Of a DNA stretch of 64,000 nucleotides, positions 33,809-53,240 are shown piece by piece. Each line of letters begins with the position of its first letter. Position 1 is the first letter of the stretch. The position numbers were made by a program, and so were the translations under genes. The DNA is from Gari tellinella (lineage: Eukaryota; Mollusca; Bivalvia; Cardiida; Psammobiidae). The DNA is taken from assembly GCA_922989275.2 (NCBI GenBank), contig OV277872.1, positions 30,339,619 through 30,403,618 of the forward strand, read 5' to 3'. A model generated the notes under the pieces. That model did not search any database. It was not told where the DNA came from and worked only from the letters and a program-made list of their open reading frames with translations.

Positions 33809-34251
33809 CAGTAAAACCTCTCTATTAAGACCACTATTGTTAATTATTTGGTGCTAACAACAGGTGACTGCTTAACTCTTTGAACCCTAGTCCCGCATAT
33901 TGGCGTCCTTTGCAAACAGTGAACATGTAAATAGTACACTTGTCCTATGCAAACAGTGAAGACCAAGATCAGAGGGCTCCTAAGGAGCCCTCTGATCAGG
34001 GTCCTCACTGTTTGTCATAATGCCAAACATTGACAAAAACAACCCTTAAAAGTCAGAAATGGACTAGACAAAAAAGGAAACTGGAATTGTCCATTTAAAG
34101 TTTCAGGGAGGAAAGAGTTAAAGCAAGGTGGCAATAAACAGAAAGCTCCTTTAGGAGCTTTGTTTTACTGTCACTTTGCTTTAATCTGTCTTTTTTATAC
34201 AATCAATAATATATCCTTTGTTTTATTTGTAGCAATAGAGAAATTTTACTG
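33809..34251. mobile_element. TA MITE interrupted by F2
   Basis: TA, CAGTAAAACCTCTCTATTAA ... AATAGAGAAATTTTACTG, TA. F2 at 33876-34117 lies between TTAA 33872-33875 and 34118-34121. Host without insert: GACTGCTTAAAGCAAGGTG, the same site used at 15177 and 32279. Confidence 0.9.
33876..34117. mobile_element. F2 MITE, 242 bp
   Basis: CTCTTTGAACCCTAGTCCCG at the left, TCAGGGAGGAAAGAG at the right, central hairpin GATCAGAGGGCTCCTAAGGA. Confidence 0.9.
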
Positions 34252-34652
34252 TAGCTACATGTATTTAAACCAGACTGAAGTAAAGTAGAATGGTCATAAA
34301 GGAGCACACTGCTTTGCTTTCAGCCTGCTTTAAGCAACCACATAGGACGATAAGTGAAATGACTTATGCATTTTATGCTCAGGACAAACTGCTTTTCTTA
34401 AGTGTAGATATACTCAGATGAATAATAAGATATATATATTTAAGGAGTTATAGGTTAATATTTGCTAGTCATTTACATGTATGTTTTGCACAAGTCTAAG
34501 CAGAGGTATACTAGTCACACAATCGTGTTATTTGATTTTTAAAAAATTTACATATGCTTATTTTAATGCTTTTTATGTAGAGATCGAAATACAACCAAAT
34601 CAACCTCAAAATGTTTTAGTTGTCTTTATACTCTCATCTAACATTGTCCTTT

Positions 34653-34767
34653 CCCATTACCCCATAGCCTGCTTCTAGTAGTGTAGATATTCGACAATAT
34701 TACCCCTTAACCCATTACCCCATAGCCTGCTTCTACTAGTGTAGATATTCGACAATATTACCCCTTA
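34653..34767. repeat. 58 bp direct tandem duplication of an F1 end
   Basis: CCCATTACCCCATAGCCTGC through CGACAATATTACCCCTTA occurs twice in succession with one base difference. Confidence 0.8.
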
Positions 34768-36062
34768 TAAAAATGTTTACATTCATGAATAAGTATTATA
34801 AGAAATATTTTCTAAACCCTAGCAGATGATAACTTAAAGCAAGCTGAAAGTAAAGCAGAATGTGCCTTAAGGGTGTATCAATGTCATAAGCCAATTTTTC
34901 AAAGTATTTAACTTTTTTTCTAACATTGTTTTTTTGGAAGAGCTGTTCATGATGAATGAAAAAATGAAAAAAAAAATATATGGTGGTGTCCTTGTTTTTG
35001 AGCTACAGCGATTTGAAAAAGGTATGTCAAATTTGGACTTTTTTTTTTCAATTTTTACCCATTCAGGGTACAAGCTTCAGTAAAATTTATTTCGAAACAA
35101 ATCAAACATGATAATTTGGGTTTCCATTATTTATTTCTTGTCTATGGTGGTATTTTCACATATAGAAACCAAATTTAGACAAAGCAGGCACCAGGTTTGA
35201 ACAATATCGATCCTTGAATATCAAAAATATGCTTTGTATAGGGCATGATTTTATTAGATTTTTTATTTTATGAAAAAAAGTAAAAAAGTTTGAAAATGAA
35301 ATAGTTCTAGTATTTAACTTTTTCTTATATTCTACCAGATGAAAGCCCATGCTAAGGCAGTTCAAAATATGAAAAGAAATTGAAAGGTCAGTGTTGAAAA
35401 TTTTGAGTTATTAAAGTAAAAAGAGTTATCTCCCCTTACAAAATTTACAAAAAAGTACCATATCGATGATATTTAGAGCTTTATAAATTTCACATTTGGT
35501 GCCATTTTTTTCTTAAATTAGTTTTTGTATGAAGAAATACTACCATAGATAGGAAATAAATAACACAAAACCAAATTATCATATTTGTTTTCATTTAAAA
35601 TGGATTTTATTGAAGCGGGCTGTTTGAAAAGGACAAAATAAGAGGAAGTGGGTGGGGTAAATTTTACATGGCCGTAGAGCCAACTGTTGTTCACCAAAAT
35701 GTACACTTTTTCTATTTTTTCATTCATCTTAAATAGCTCTTCAATACAAAACCATCATAGAGTGTTTTCATATACTTTGAAAAGTTCCAAAAGTCATGAC
35801 ATTGATGCACCCTTAAGGCACATTCTGCTTTACTTTTAACCTGCTTTAAGTGGTCACCTAAACTAGAAACGGGCTATGGGGCAATAGGTTTAAAGTAAAG
35901 TAGAATGCGCCTTAGGCACATTCTGCTTTACTTTCAACCTGTTTTAAGCTACTATCTGCCAGGATATAGGAACTGTTTCTTATGATGAATATTTATGACT
36001 GTAAATTGGAATTATTTTCTTCAGAGGAAGAACATATCAAAGGCATATTTATGGGGTAATGG
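34710..36062. mobile_element. F1 MITE(s) interrupted by F3 in the hairpin centre
   Basis: F1 left half to GCAGAATGTGCC at 34866, F3 insert, then right half GGCACATTCTGCTTTAC from 35817 to about 35895, followed by a second F1 copy without its left end (35895-36062, ending TATGGGGTAATGGG). Confidence 0.8.
34871..35812 (+). mobile_element. F3 element copy 3, 942 bp, exact TTAA duplication
   Basis: GGGTGTATCAATGTCATAAG at the left, CATGACATTGATGCACCC at the right, TTAA at 34867-34870 and 35813-35816. The host palindrome centre CCTTAAGG is restored when the insert and one TTAA are removed. Confidence 0.93.
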
Positions 36063-36199
36063 GCAATACATGATGTATAAAGGAAGTTTAAAGCCTGTCC
36101 TAGTCCTCAAAATGAGTTTCAAAATGACATACAGTGCAGCCCCTGTTCTGACCCTACAGGAGCCGCTCTGATCTGGGTCTGCATTGTTTGCATAGGACA

Positions 36200-36385
36200 C
36201 AGGGCTCTAGATAAGTGGAGTATTTCAAAAAACAAAATTTCTGCATTCATCCCTACATACATGTACTCATTAGTATCGTCTCTTCAAGATGATTCTAACG
36301 AGTATTACACCATAGGATTTAGTGCTAAAATGAGCGAGTAAATGTTGGATTTGTTCCAATTTTCTTCCTCTTATTTGGAGCCCTG
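36200..36385. mobile_element. hAT-like MITE, 186 bp, GGACA duplication
   Basis: CAGGGCTCTAGATAAGTGGA ... CTTATTTGGAGCCCTG with GGACA on both sides (36195-36199, 36386-36390). It lies inside an F2-like remnant (about 36090-36450), whose sequence CATAGGACA|AATG resumes after the insert. Confidence 0.8.
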
Positions 36386-36495
36386 GGACAAATGTACTCT
36401 TCACTGGTGCACTGTTAATGGCGAATATACTCTTCGCGAGGGTTGAATGTGTCAAGTCAGCTGTCACCCATCCTCAAAACAAACTTTGCATGTAC

Positions 36496-36812
36496 AATGC
36501 TCCCGCCCTACGACGCCGCCCAATGGGAGACAAAAAATATGTGTGTTGTTTGGAGGGAGTAGAGAATTTGGCTTACATTTGCAAACAGTGTTACGCGGCG
36601 TCTGATCTGGATTCAAGCTGTTTGCCGCTCGTCATTATATTTTTTTGTCAAAATATCTAATATGTAAATTTGAGAAAACCAGCACAATTTTAAGTAGACT
36701 ATATTGCAGCCGTGAAAATGTTGACATAATTATATTGTTTTGGGAACAGGGGCAATGGTCGTTGTAAGGAGGGAAACATTGTTCAGAGGGCCGTTGTAGA
36801 TGAGTACTGTAT
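36496..36812. mobile_element. F6 MITE with shortened hairpin
   Basis: TACAATGCTCCCGCCCTACG at the left, ATGAGTACTGTA at the right, only one hairpin arm left (GTTACGCGGCGTCTGATCTG). Confidence 0.7.
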
Positions 36813-36826
36813 TATATCTATATTAA

Positions 36827-37022
36827 CCCTTAGCCTGCCAAATAAATTGTCGTCTGCTATATTTCTCGTCTGCTTCAAGTTTCAAAGTTGCTCAAAATTG
36901 CTGAAAATGTTGTCCGAGTGTCAAACAGCTTGGATCCGGATGAGACGCCGAGTTACTCGGCGTCTCATCTGGATCCAAGCTGTTTGCATATGGAGCTATA
37001 GTCGTGAGTAGCAGGCTAAGGG
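36827..37022. mobile_element. F5 MITE, 196 bp
   Basis: TTAA (36823-36826), CCCTTAGCCTGCCAAATAAA, hairpin TTGGATCCGGATGAGACGCC, end GCAGGCTAAGGG, TTAA (37023-37026), which is shared with the next element. Confidence 0.9.
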
Positions 37023-37026
37023 TTAA

Positions 37027-37271
37027 CCCTTTACCTGATAGCATTGTTTCTAGTATTGAAGATATGGGACTACTTAAAGCAGGTTGAAAGTAAAGCAGAA
37101 TGTGCCCTAAGGCGCATTCTGCTTTACTTTCAGCCTGCTTTAAGTTATTAACTGCTTGAATAAGGAAAGTATTAAATATGACACATATTCATTACGGTAT
37201 AATTTGGAACTATTTTCTTCAGCGGATGAATAAAATGAATGTGCTAAAAGTCGCTTCTATAAGGGAAAGGG
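37027..37271. mobile_element. F1 MITE (CCCTTT subtype), 245 bp, abutting F5
   Basis: CCCTTTACCTGATAGCATTG at the left, TATAAGGGAAAGGG at the right, then TTAA (37272-37275). Only one TTAA separates it from the F5 copy. Confidence 0.9.
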
Positions 37272-37275
37272 TTAA

Positions 37276-38340
37276 CAACCTCATCACCTTTAACCCTAGC
37301 AACAAGTATACTAGTGACAGTCATTTACAGAGTACATTTGTCATAGGCAAACATTGTAGACCCAGATCATCATCAAATAGCTCCTAAAGGATCCCACTGA
37401 TGAGGGTTTATTCTTTCTCATTTTGCAATATATTGTCAAACTATTCCCCAAATGTACTTGTAAGTAGTAAATAGGGAACTTTACTAAAGTGGGAACAGGT
37501 ATGTCCATTTTAAGTTTCAGTGGTGAATGAGTTTTGTTAGTTCTTATAGGTTCTGGGGTGTAATTGTCGTAGGGAATTGTTTCTGTTTATTATCACCTCT
37601 GCCAAGAACTAAAAGGAAGGCATGTTCGTGGTTTTGATCCAATGTGCTGCTTCGCAACAAATGAGATGAGCCGAAATCGTCCTCCTGAAATTATCATATT
37701 GGACATTTTGACAGAACTTGAAGAAATATAAAGACAAGTGACATACAGTTTCAACACAGAACAGACGCCCTGACTTACATGGGGTCTGGTCTGGGTTCAA
37801 ACTGATTGTACATGTAAGCAAAGTTATGCTCAGAACTGTAAGGATATTTTTGTCCCTCCCTATAACAATTCTCACAAAATCGTCTCCAATTGGGTGTTGT
37901 AGAGAGGAAGCATGTACTTGTCAAATAAAGTTTACCTTGAAAGAGTACACTTGTAAACAAACAGACACTGATCATAGGGCTCCATAAGGAGATCTCTGAT
38001 CAGAGTGCACTATATTGTAATAAACACCCTAAATGGGTCTTGTCCATATACATATGCCAAATATGAAAAATGTTTCTGTGGACATAGAAGTTATAAGCAT
38101 TTTACGAAACCTGAAGCAGATTTCGAAACCTAAACGCAGGCCCAAAGTTAAATGTCATGGGGTCAACCTTTTGATTGCATGGAACGGTCTTGACCATATA
38201 CACATGCACACCAAATATGAAAGCACTACCTCAAGGGACATAGAAGCTGTGAGCATTTTTCTTAAAATTGGTTATGCAGTTCACAACTATGCGGGGGTAT
38301 AGCACAAGCTTGTCCTGTACTTCGTACAGACGAGCTAAAA
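37276..38340. mobile_element. Degraded F2-, F6- and pearl-like remnants
   Basis: F2-like fragment about 37280-37535 (ACCCTAGCAACAAGTATAC ... TTCAGTGGTGAATGAG), an F6-like fragment about 37640-37915 (GTTTCAACACAGAACAGACG, GAGAGGAAGCATG), and an inverted pearl-type remnant about 38000-38336 (GACATAGAAGTTATAAGC, CTTCGTACAGACGAGCTA). No gene. Confidence 0.5.
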
Positions 38341-38389
38341 ACACCCTTCATGCGGCACAAGTTGATAACAAATAAAAAAGTTGACAAAT

Positions 38390-38935
38390 ACAACCACTAT
38401 CCCATAGCCCATTTCTAGCTTTTGGGTGACAGGTGACTTTAAGCAGGTTGAAAGTAAAGCAGAATGCACCTGAACTATCCTAGTCACACATACAGTGGAA
38501 CCCCTCAAAACCGGAACCTCTACCCAAATTCTCTTCAAACTGGACAAAACCTTAAAGCCCCGTTTCAAACCCTTCTTTATTTTTACCTACTACACCATAA
38601 ATACGCCTTTTTATGTATTTGGTTTATTCCTACACTAAACGATACATTCTAGCAGATGATAGCTTAAAGCAGGTTGAAAGTAGCATAATAGTTGCATTTT
38701 ATACGGTCATGAATATGTACCTGTACTAGAAGATTTTTTTTATATTATCCTACAAGATGGTAGTTTAAAGCAGGCAGAATGTGCTTTACTTTCAGCCTGC
38801 TTTAAGTTACAATCTAGAAAACATTTCTTAATAATTATGATACATAATCACGACTGTATAAACTGGATAATTAAATTCTTCAATGAGGGAAAAATTTAAA
38901 AGCGTAAAAAGGCGTATTTATGGGGTAATGGGTTA
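38390..38935. mobile_element. F1 fragments with a foreign segment
   Basis: F1 left arm to GCAGAATGCACC (38470), then an inserted CAGTGGAACCCCTCAAAAC segment resembling a Tc/mariner end, then two more F1 partial copies (38586-38690 and 38755-38935, ending TTATGGGGTAATGGGTTAA). Confidence 0.55.
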
Positions 38936-39306
38936 AGTTAAGTCCATTTTTGGCTATTCAGTGAATATTATAATTGTGTGTAAATGACAATGAGACTAAA
39001 ATCGATTCCATAATCATCAGTGGTCAAAATAATGTAATGAATCTCTACTATTTAGCATACTGTGATAAGCTTTCAAATACAGTGGAGATTACCTTTCCCA
39101 ATGAACAAATTTATGCTATTACTCTTGTTTCCATTGCAAACAGTTTGGAACAATATGGGAGGCCTAGAAATCTGGCGTGATTATGCTCCAAAATATTTGC
39201 TACTCAGGCTAAAATTGAAAATTTGACATTTCAAAAAGTTTATTTTCTACATTTTATTGCATTGCATTTTGTTTGAATTGGAAAAAATAATGTCTTGAGT
39301 ATACTA
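38936..39306. other. Intergenic, nothing firmly recognised
   Basis: AT-rich with a 68-codon frame at 38974-39180 without recognisable domain. Faint F2-like traces (AAGTCCATTTTTGGCTATT) at the start. Confidence 0.3.
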
Positions 39307-39544
39307 CAGTGGAGAATCTGTTATTCTTTCCCGTTTAAACGCAAATGTACGCAAACGCAAAGCGCTATAACGTAGAAAAGAACAACTTTTGGACAATTCA
39401 TGTTTATCTTGGTGGCAAACAGTTTGGAGCCTGATCAGACGCCGGGTTACCCGGCGTCTGATCTGGCTCCAAACTGTTTGCAATGCAAATAATAGTTTTA
39501 GCGTAAACGCATTTATTTGGGAAAGAATAGCGTTTTCTCCACTG
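39307..39544. mobile_element. TA-flanked MITE, 238 bp
   Basis: TA (39305-39306), CAGTGGAGAATCTGTTATTC at the left, TAGCGTTTTCTCCACTG at the right, TA (39545-39546). Over 90 percent identical by eye to 14840-15085. Confidence 0.88.
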
Positions 39545-39652
39545 TAGTCTATTTATGAATTAGTGTGCAATTCCAGTATTTTGACCACAAGAAAAAGACT
39601 GTGATGAATTTGAAAGACATTAGACTACTAAAACAGGCTTCAACTTGCTTTT

Positions 39653-39964
39653 ATATTGCTCCTGCTGTACAATGGCCCACCCAACGACTCCCTCCTTACA
39701 ACAATGTTTGCTGTTGTTCCCCAAACAAGACAATTATGTCAAATGCTCTCATTGCTGCAATATCATCTACTTAAAATTGTCGTCTGCCGTTTGTCTCAAA
39801 AGTTACATATTGGAAATTTTGATAAATGAAACATCATTTAGAGTAGCAAACAGTAAATCTGATCGGGATTCAAGCTGTTTGCAAATGTAAGCCAATTTCC
39901 CTCCCTATGAACACACACCATCTTTGTCTCCCATTGGGTGTCCCTGTAGAGAGGGAGCACTGTA
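39653..39964. mobile_element. F6 MITE copy
   Basis: TTGCTCCTGCTGTACAATGG at a degraded left end, hairpin remnant TCTGATCGGGATTCAAGCTG, right end TAGAGAGGGAGCACTGTA. Confidence 0.65.
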
Positions 39965-40299
39965 GTATTGTGCGACAATATTGACCTGACGTTGAACTTT
40001 ATGCATGAATAAATAATTGTAAGATGACGATGTATAAATCAATAATCGATAGCGGATCGTACAGTGTCGGGTTGTTTCGGCCGATTACGTGAATTTTGTT
40101 ACAGTTGTGATCCTCAGTGGATTAACACACCACATTGAGCAAGTTCAAAAAGTTGTTGTCTATTAGTATAATCGTATCTATTAAAACGCATCATGTTGCC
40201 CTTTCGAGTGGGTTTTAATTCAGGTTAGATCATCGATGTCTCTTCACCTGCGACTCTTGCCAATATATACCTTATTTACACCCCTCAGATGTAACTCAT

Positions 40300-40371
40300 C
40301 TGCAATAGGTGTGTCGGTAGAGCAAGGGATTAGTAACATCGAGGTTCCGGGTTCGAATCCCGATAGAGAGG
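40300..40371 (+). other. tRNA-like sequence (plus)
   Basis: A-box-like GTGTCGGTAGAGCAAGGGAT and consensus B-box GGGTTCGAATCCCGA with paired T-arm. The acceptor stem does not pair and the anticodon arm is unclear, so it is a tRNA-derived relic. Confidence 0.5.
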
Positions 40372-40534
40372 AAATATTTTTATTTTTTATAAAATGTTAT
40401 TTTCTAGACAAAACAGGCGCTATGACATAATTTTTTAAAAACTAACAAAAGAATCGTGTTCCAATCGAAATAGATGTTGTATGAATACTTAAAAGAAACA
40501 GTATAAATTATAAAAAATGTGAAAAAATGTATGA

Positions 40535-40615
40535 GTATTGCATAGGATTCGAACCACTGACTGTACGGAAAAATAATATATAGTCGTCTTCCTTACCACT
40601 TGCGCTAAATACCTG
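40535..40615 (-). other. tRNA-like sequence (minus)
   Basis: Minus strand: A-box-like TTTAGCGCAAGTGGTAAGGA and B-box GTGGTTCGAATCCTATGCA, separated by a long middle that suggests a variable arm or intron-like insertion. Not a clean cloverleaf. Confidence 0.5.
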
Positions 40616-40829
40616 TCGATATTCGTGAAACCGGGCAATGCTATATTTTCTCGGTAGCGATGTGGTTACAATATGCGTTATCGTATAAATGATAACGAAG
40701 TGTTCCGAAGCTATATTTAGAAATGCAACAAAGTGTGAAATTATGCTAATAGAGGTCACCAACGTCAGGTCAATATTGTCGAACAATAGCAACACCCGCC
40801 TTGATCTCTTATAATAAAGCCTTCTTTAA

Positions 40830-41109
40830 CCCATTACCCAATAAATATGCCTGTGATTTATTCCTCCACTCAAGAAATAGTTCCAATTTATACAGTTATG
40901 AGCAGAACTTATGAGTATATAATATACTCATAAGTTCTGCTCATATATAATATATCATTAAAAGTTATTTTATACATTCTAGCAGATGGTAGCTTAAAGC
41001 AGGCTGAAAGTAAAGCAGAATGCACCTTAAGGTGCATTCTGCTTTACTTTCAACCTGCTTTAAGTAGTCATCTAACATCAAAACTTGAAACGAGCTATAA
41101 AGTAATGGT
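40830..41109. mobile_element. F1 MITE with inserted perfect palindrome, 280 bp
   Basis: TTAA (40826-40829), CCCATTACCCAATAAATATG, hairpin 40990-41062, end AAAGTAATGGT, TTAA (41110-41113). It contains the 49 bp palindrome at 40897-40945. Confidence 0.8.
40897..40945. repeat. Perfect inverted repeat, 23 bp arms, 3 bp spacer
   Basis: Left arm 40897-40919, spacer TAA, right arm 40923-40945; arms contain GAGCAGAACTTATGAGTATA and its complement. It replaces the ordinary F1 sequence TATGAATATGCATCATAAG. Confidence 0.9.
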
Positions 41110-41238
41110 TTAATTGCTGTAACAGAGAGATCTTATTTGTACATTGTACAGTATGAATAGGGGGCTTTCAAAAGTATAACAGACACAAAGGTACTTTTCA
41201 GAGCATTTTTTTCTTTTTTACTGTACAGACCAATGCAG

Positions 41239-51006
<9,768 letters not shown>

Positions 51007-51078
51007 TTACCATCAGCCAGCCAGATTGTGAGTGTTGTTTGGAGGGAGTCGTTATAAAGAGGGAAAATGAAGACTACT

Positions 51079-52971
51079 CAGAGTTCCCATTCACGTACAG
51101 ATGTACGTGATTCACGTATAATTTCAAAAAATCACGCATAAAATCAATGCCCTGAACGTGCATGCACGTACAGATTTATGTTGCAGATAATGCCGAAATG
51201 GGATGTAAGAAGACCAGTTTTATTAACAAACAACAAAATACAAGTTAAACGTCAAAGTCTGGCGTGTCAGTTTGGATTTGTTTTCATTTTCCTTATAGTG
51301 TCTGTCAGGCGCTTGACAATTCTTATTCTTATTACGTAAAGCGCCTGGTTCACCCGCATCGCGAATATGATGATTAAGCGGTTTAAAATAGATTGTGGGA
51401 TTTCCCGTCTCTATGCCTAATAAAGTCGCTATTTTTTCTATCAAATTTTGTTTTTATAAGAGTTCAATACTTATTTAGAGGAATACGTGTTTGAAAAATG
51501 CTGACAAATTATTAAAACAAAAAGTCCGGTCATAGGTCTAATTCTGGTCACTTTCGATTTCAAAACAGCGACGCCATTTTTTATGCGAAATCCAAACAAC
51601 ACAGTCAAAAAACTGTACGGGTTATCAGATGTATTTTATCCTGTCTATTAACAATGTTGAGGAAAATGCCTGATTTAGTGAGACACAGTCTTAGCATAGG
51701 CCTACGCATTCGTGTAGTCTGCAAATATGTCGGCTAAGTCCCAATTGACGGCCTGGTTAAGAAATTATGTAAGAGATACGAACAGTACACATCCAAACAA
51801 TTGATATAAAAATTTAGCGGTGGAACCACAAATTTCCAAAGATCATCCCTGGTGCGTATCCATTGTTTGAATACAGATTGCTACTTTGTTATGGGACCAC
51901 TCGTCGTAGATACGTCCAGTGCTCCAAGAAAATATTTTTGACTGACAAGCCCAGGGCAAGTAGGCTTATAAAATTGACAAGCCCTGTCCCAAATGAACTT
52001 GCCCGATTTTTTTGTAAATGACCTAAGACAGCCTCATTTTCCTTTTAAGTTCTGTAGTCAGTGAAAGTGATTCTAACTGTTAAGTGATTCTTATGGGATT
52101 TCCAGTTATGGGATTTCCAGATTCTATTTTTAGTAACAATTATCATAATCCATTATTTTATCTTAATCATTTAACTCATCCCTACACTGCTTTTGTACCA
52201 ATTTTACATAAAAATCTTACTTTAATTAATCTCTTCTTTCATATGCTTATTCAATGTGAAGGACGCCATTTTGCACAAATTTGACAAAATGGTGGACATT
52301 TGGAAGTTTGTTTCTAAACTTTGTTTGAGTGATGGAAAGTGTTATAATTTGACTTATAGTGAAACTTTAATGCATTGGAGGATATATGATTGTTATTTTA
52401 GGTGAGTGAAACCCTTATACAGTAATTTCAAGGGAAATTTCAGAAAAATCGTAAATCCTTTTGTTTACACACCTGTATTAGCTGTAAGATTTTCAATGAA
52501 ACAGACTCTAGACATTGATCATGAGGCGTGACCGTAAGCGCTTATCTTATGGTAAAAGTCAACCCTGATTAGAGGCAAACATGCTAACACGCTTGATTGG
52601 TCACTGATTGTGTAATTATCACTAGTAAAACTGAGTGCTTAATAGTAGTAGATAACACGCTTCGCGGCTTGTAAAGGCTACTGAACAGAACAGTGCATAT
52701 GTTTAGTTACATAATTAGACAGGCCCAGCGGGCATGATCACCATAATTTATGACAGGCCCCAATTGAAAATATAGGAGCCCCGGGCGTCGGGCTATCCAA
52801 TTTTTTGAGCACTGACGTCATAAGACTTTCGGCCCGGCCTCATCGTACTTTGTCCCTGGCGTCCTCGCATCAGAAGAAACAGAAAAACGTTTCATATGCA
52901 CCCTCTGAAATTTGTCTGCACCCCCAAAAAATAGCATGCACCCTCAAAATTAAAAGCCTGTGGGAACCCTG
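51079..52971. mobile_element. hAT-like element, 1893 bp, CTACT duplication, inserted in an F6 MITE
   Basis: CAGAGTTCCCATTCACGTAC at the left, GCCTGTGGGAACCCTG at the right, CTACT on both sides (51074-51078, 52972-52976). F6 sequence (GAGGGAGTCGTTATAAAGAG before; TTACATTTGCAAAAAGC after) is continuous across it. A second hAT-like element is nested at 51917-52814. A 73-codon minus frame at 51223-51444 shows no known domain. Confidence 0.8.
51917..52814. mobile_element. Nested hAT-like element, 898 bp, ACGTC duplication
   Basis: CAGTGCTCCAAGAAAATATT at the left, AATTTTTTGAGCACTG at the right, ACGTC on both sides (51912-51916, 52815-52819). No coding signal. Confidence 0.8.
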
Positions 52972-52976
52972 CTACT

Positions 52977-53240
52977 TACATTTGCAAAAAGCTTAAATCC
53001 AGATAAGACACCAAGTAACGCGGCATCTGATCTGGATTAAAACTGTATGTCAGCCGTCATAATAAAATAATATTTGTTCTATCAAAATGTCCACTTATAT
53101 GAAACTATGAGAAAACAGAAGACGACAATTTTAAGCAGACGTTATTGCAACAGCAAAAGCGCAAGACATAATTGTTATATTTAGGGAACTGCAGCAAGGG
53201 TTGATGTAAGGAAAAAGTTGTTGTTGGGAGGGAGCACTGT
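52977..53240. mobile_element. F6 MITE, right part
   Basis: Hairpin AAATCCAGATAAGACACC / GCATCTGATCTGGATTAAA and right end TTGGGAGGGAGCACTGTA. Confidence 0.7.

Larger units (their letters stand above)
39966..40788. mobile_element. 823 bp element with two convergent tRNA-like segments
   Basis: Inverted ends TATTGTGCGACAATATTGAC and GTCAATATTGTCGAACAATA, continuing as CTGACGTT/AACGTCAG. Inside are a plus-strand (40300-40371) and a minus-strand (40535-40615) tRNA-like sequence. No target duplication was resolved. Confidence 0.7.
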
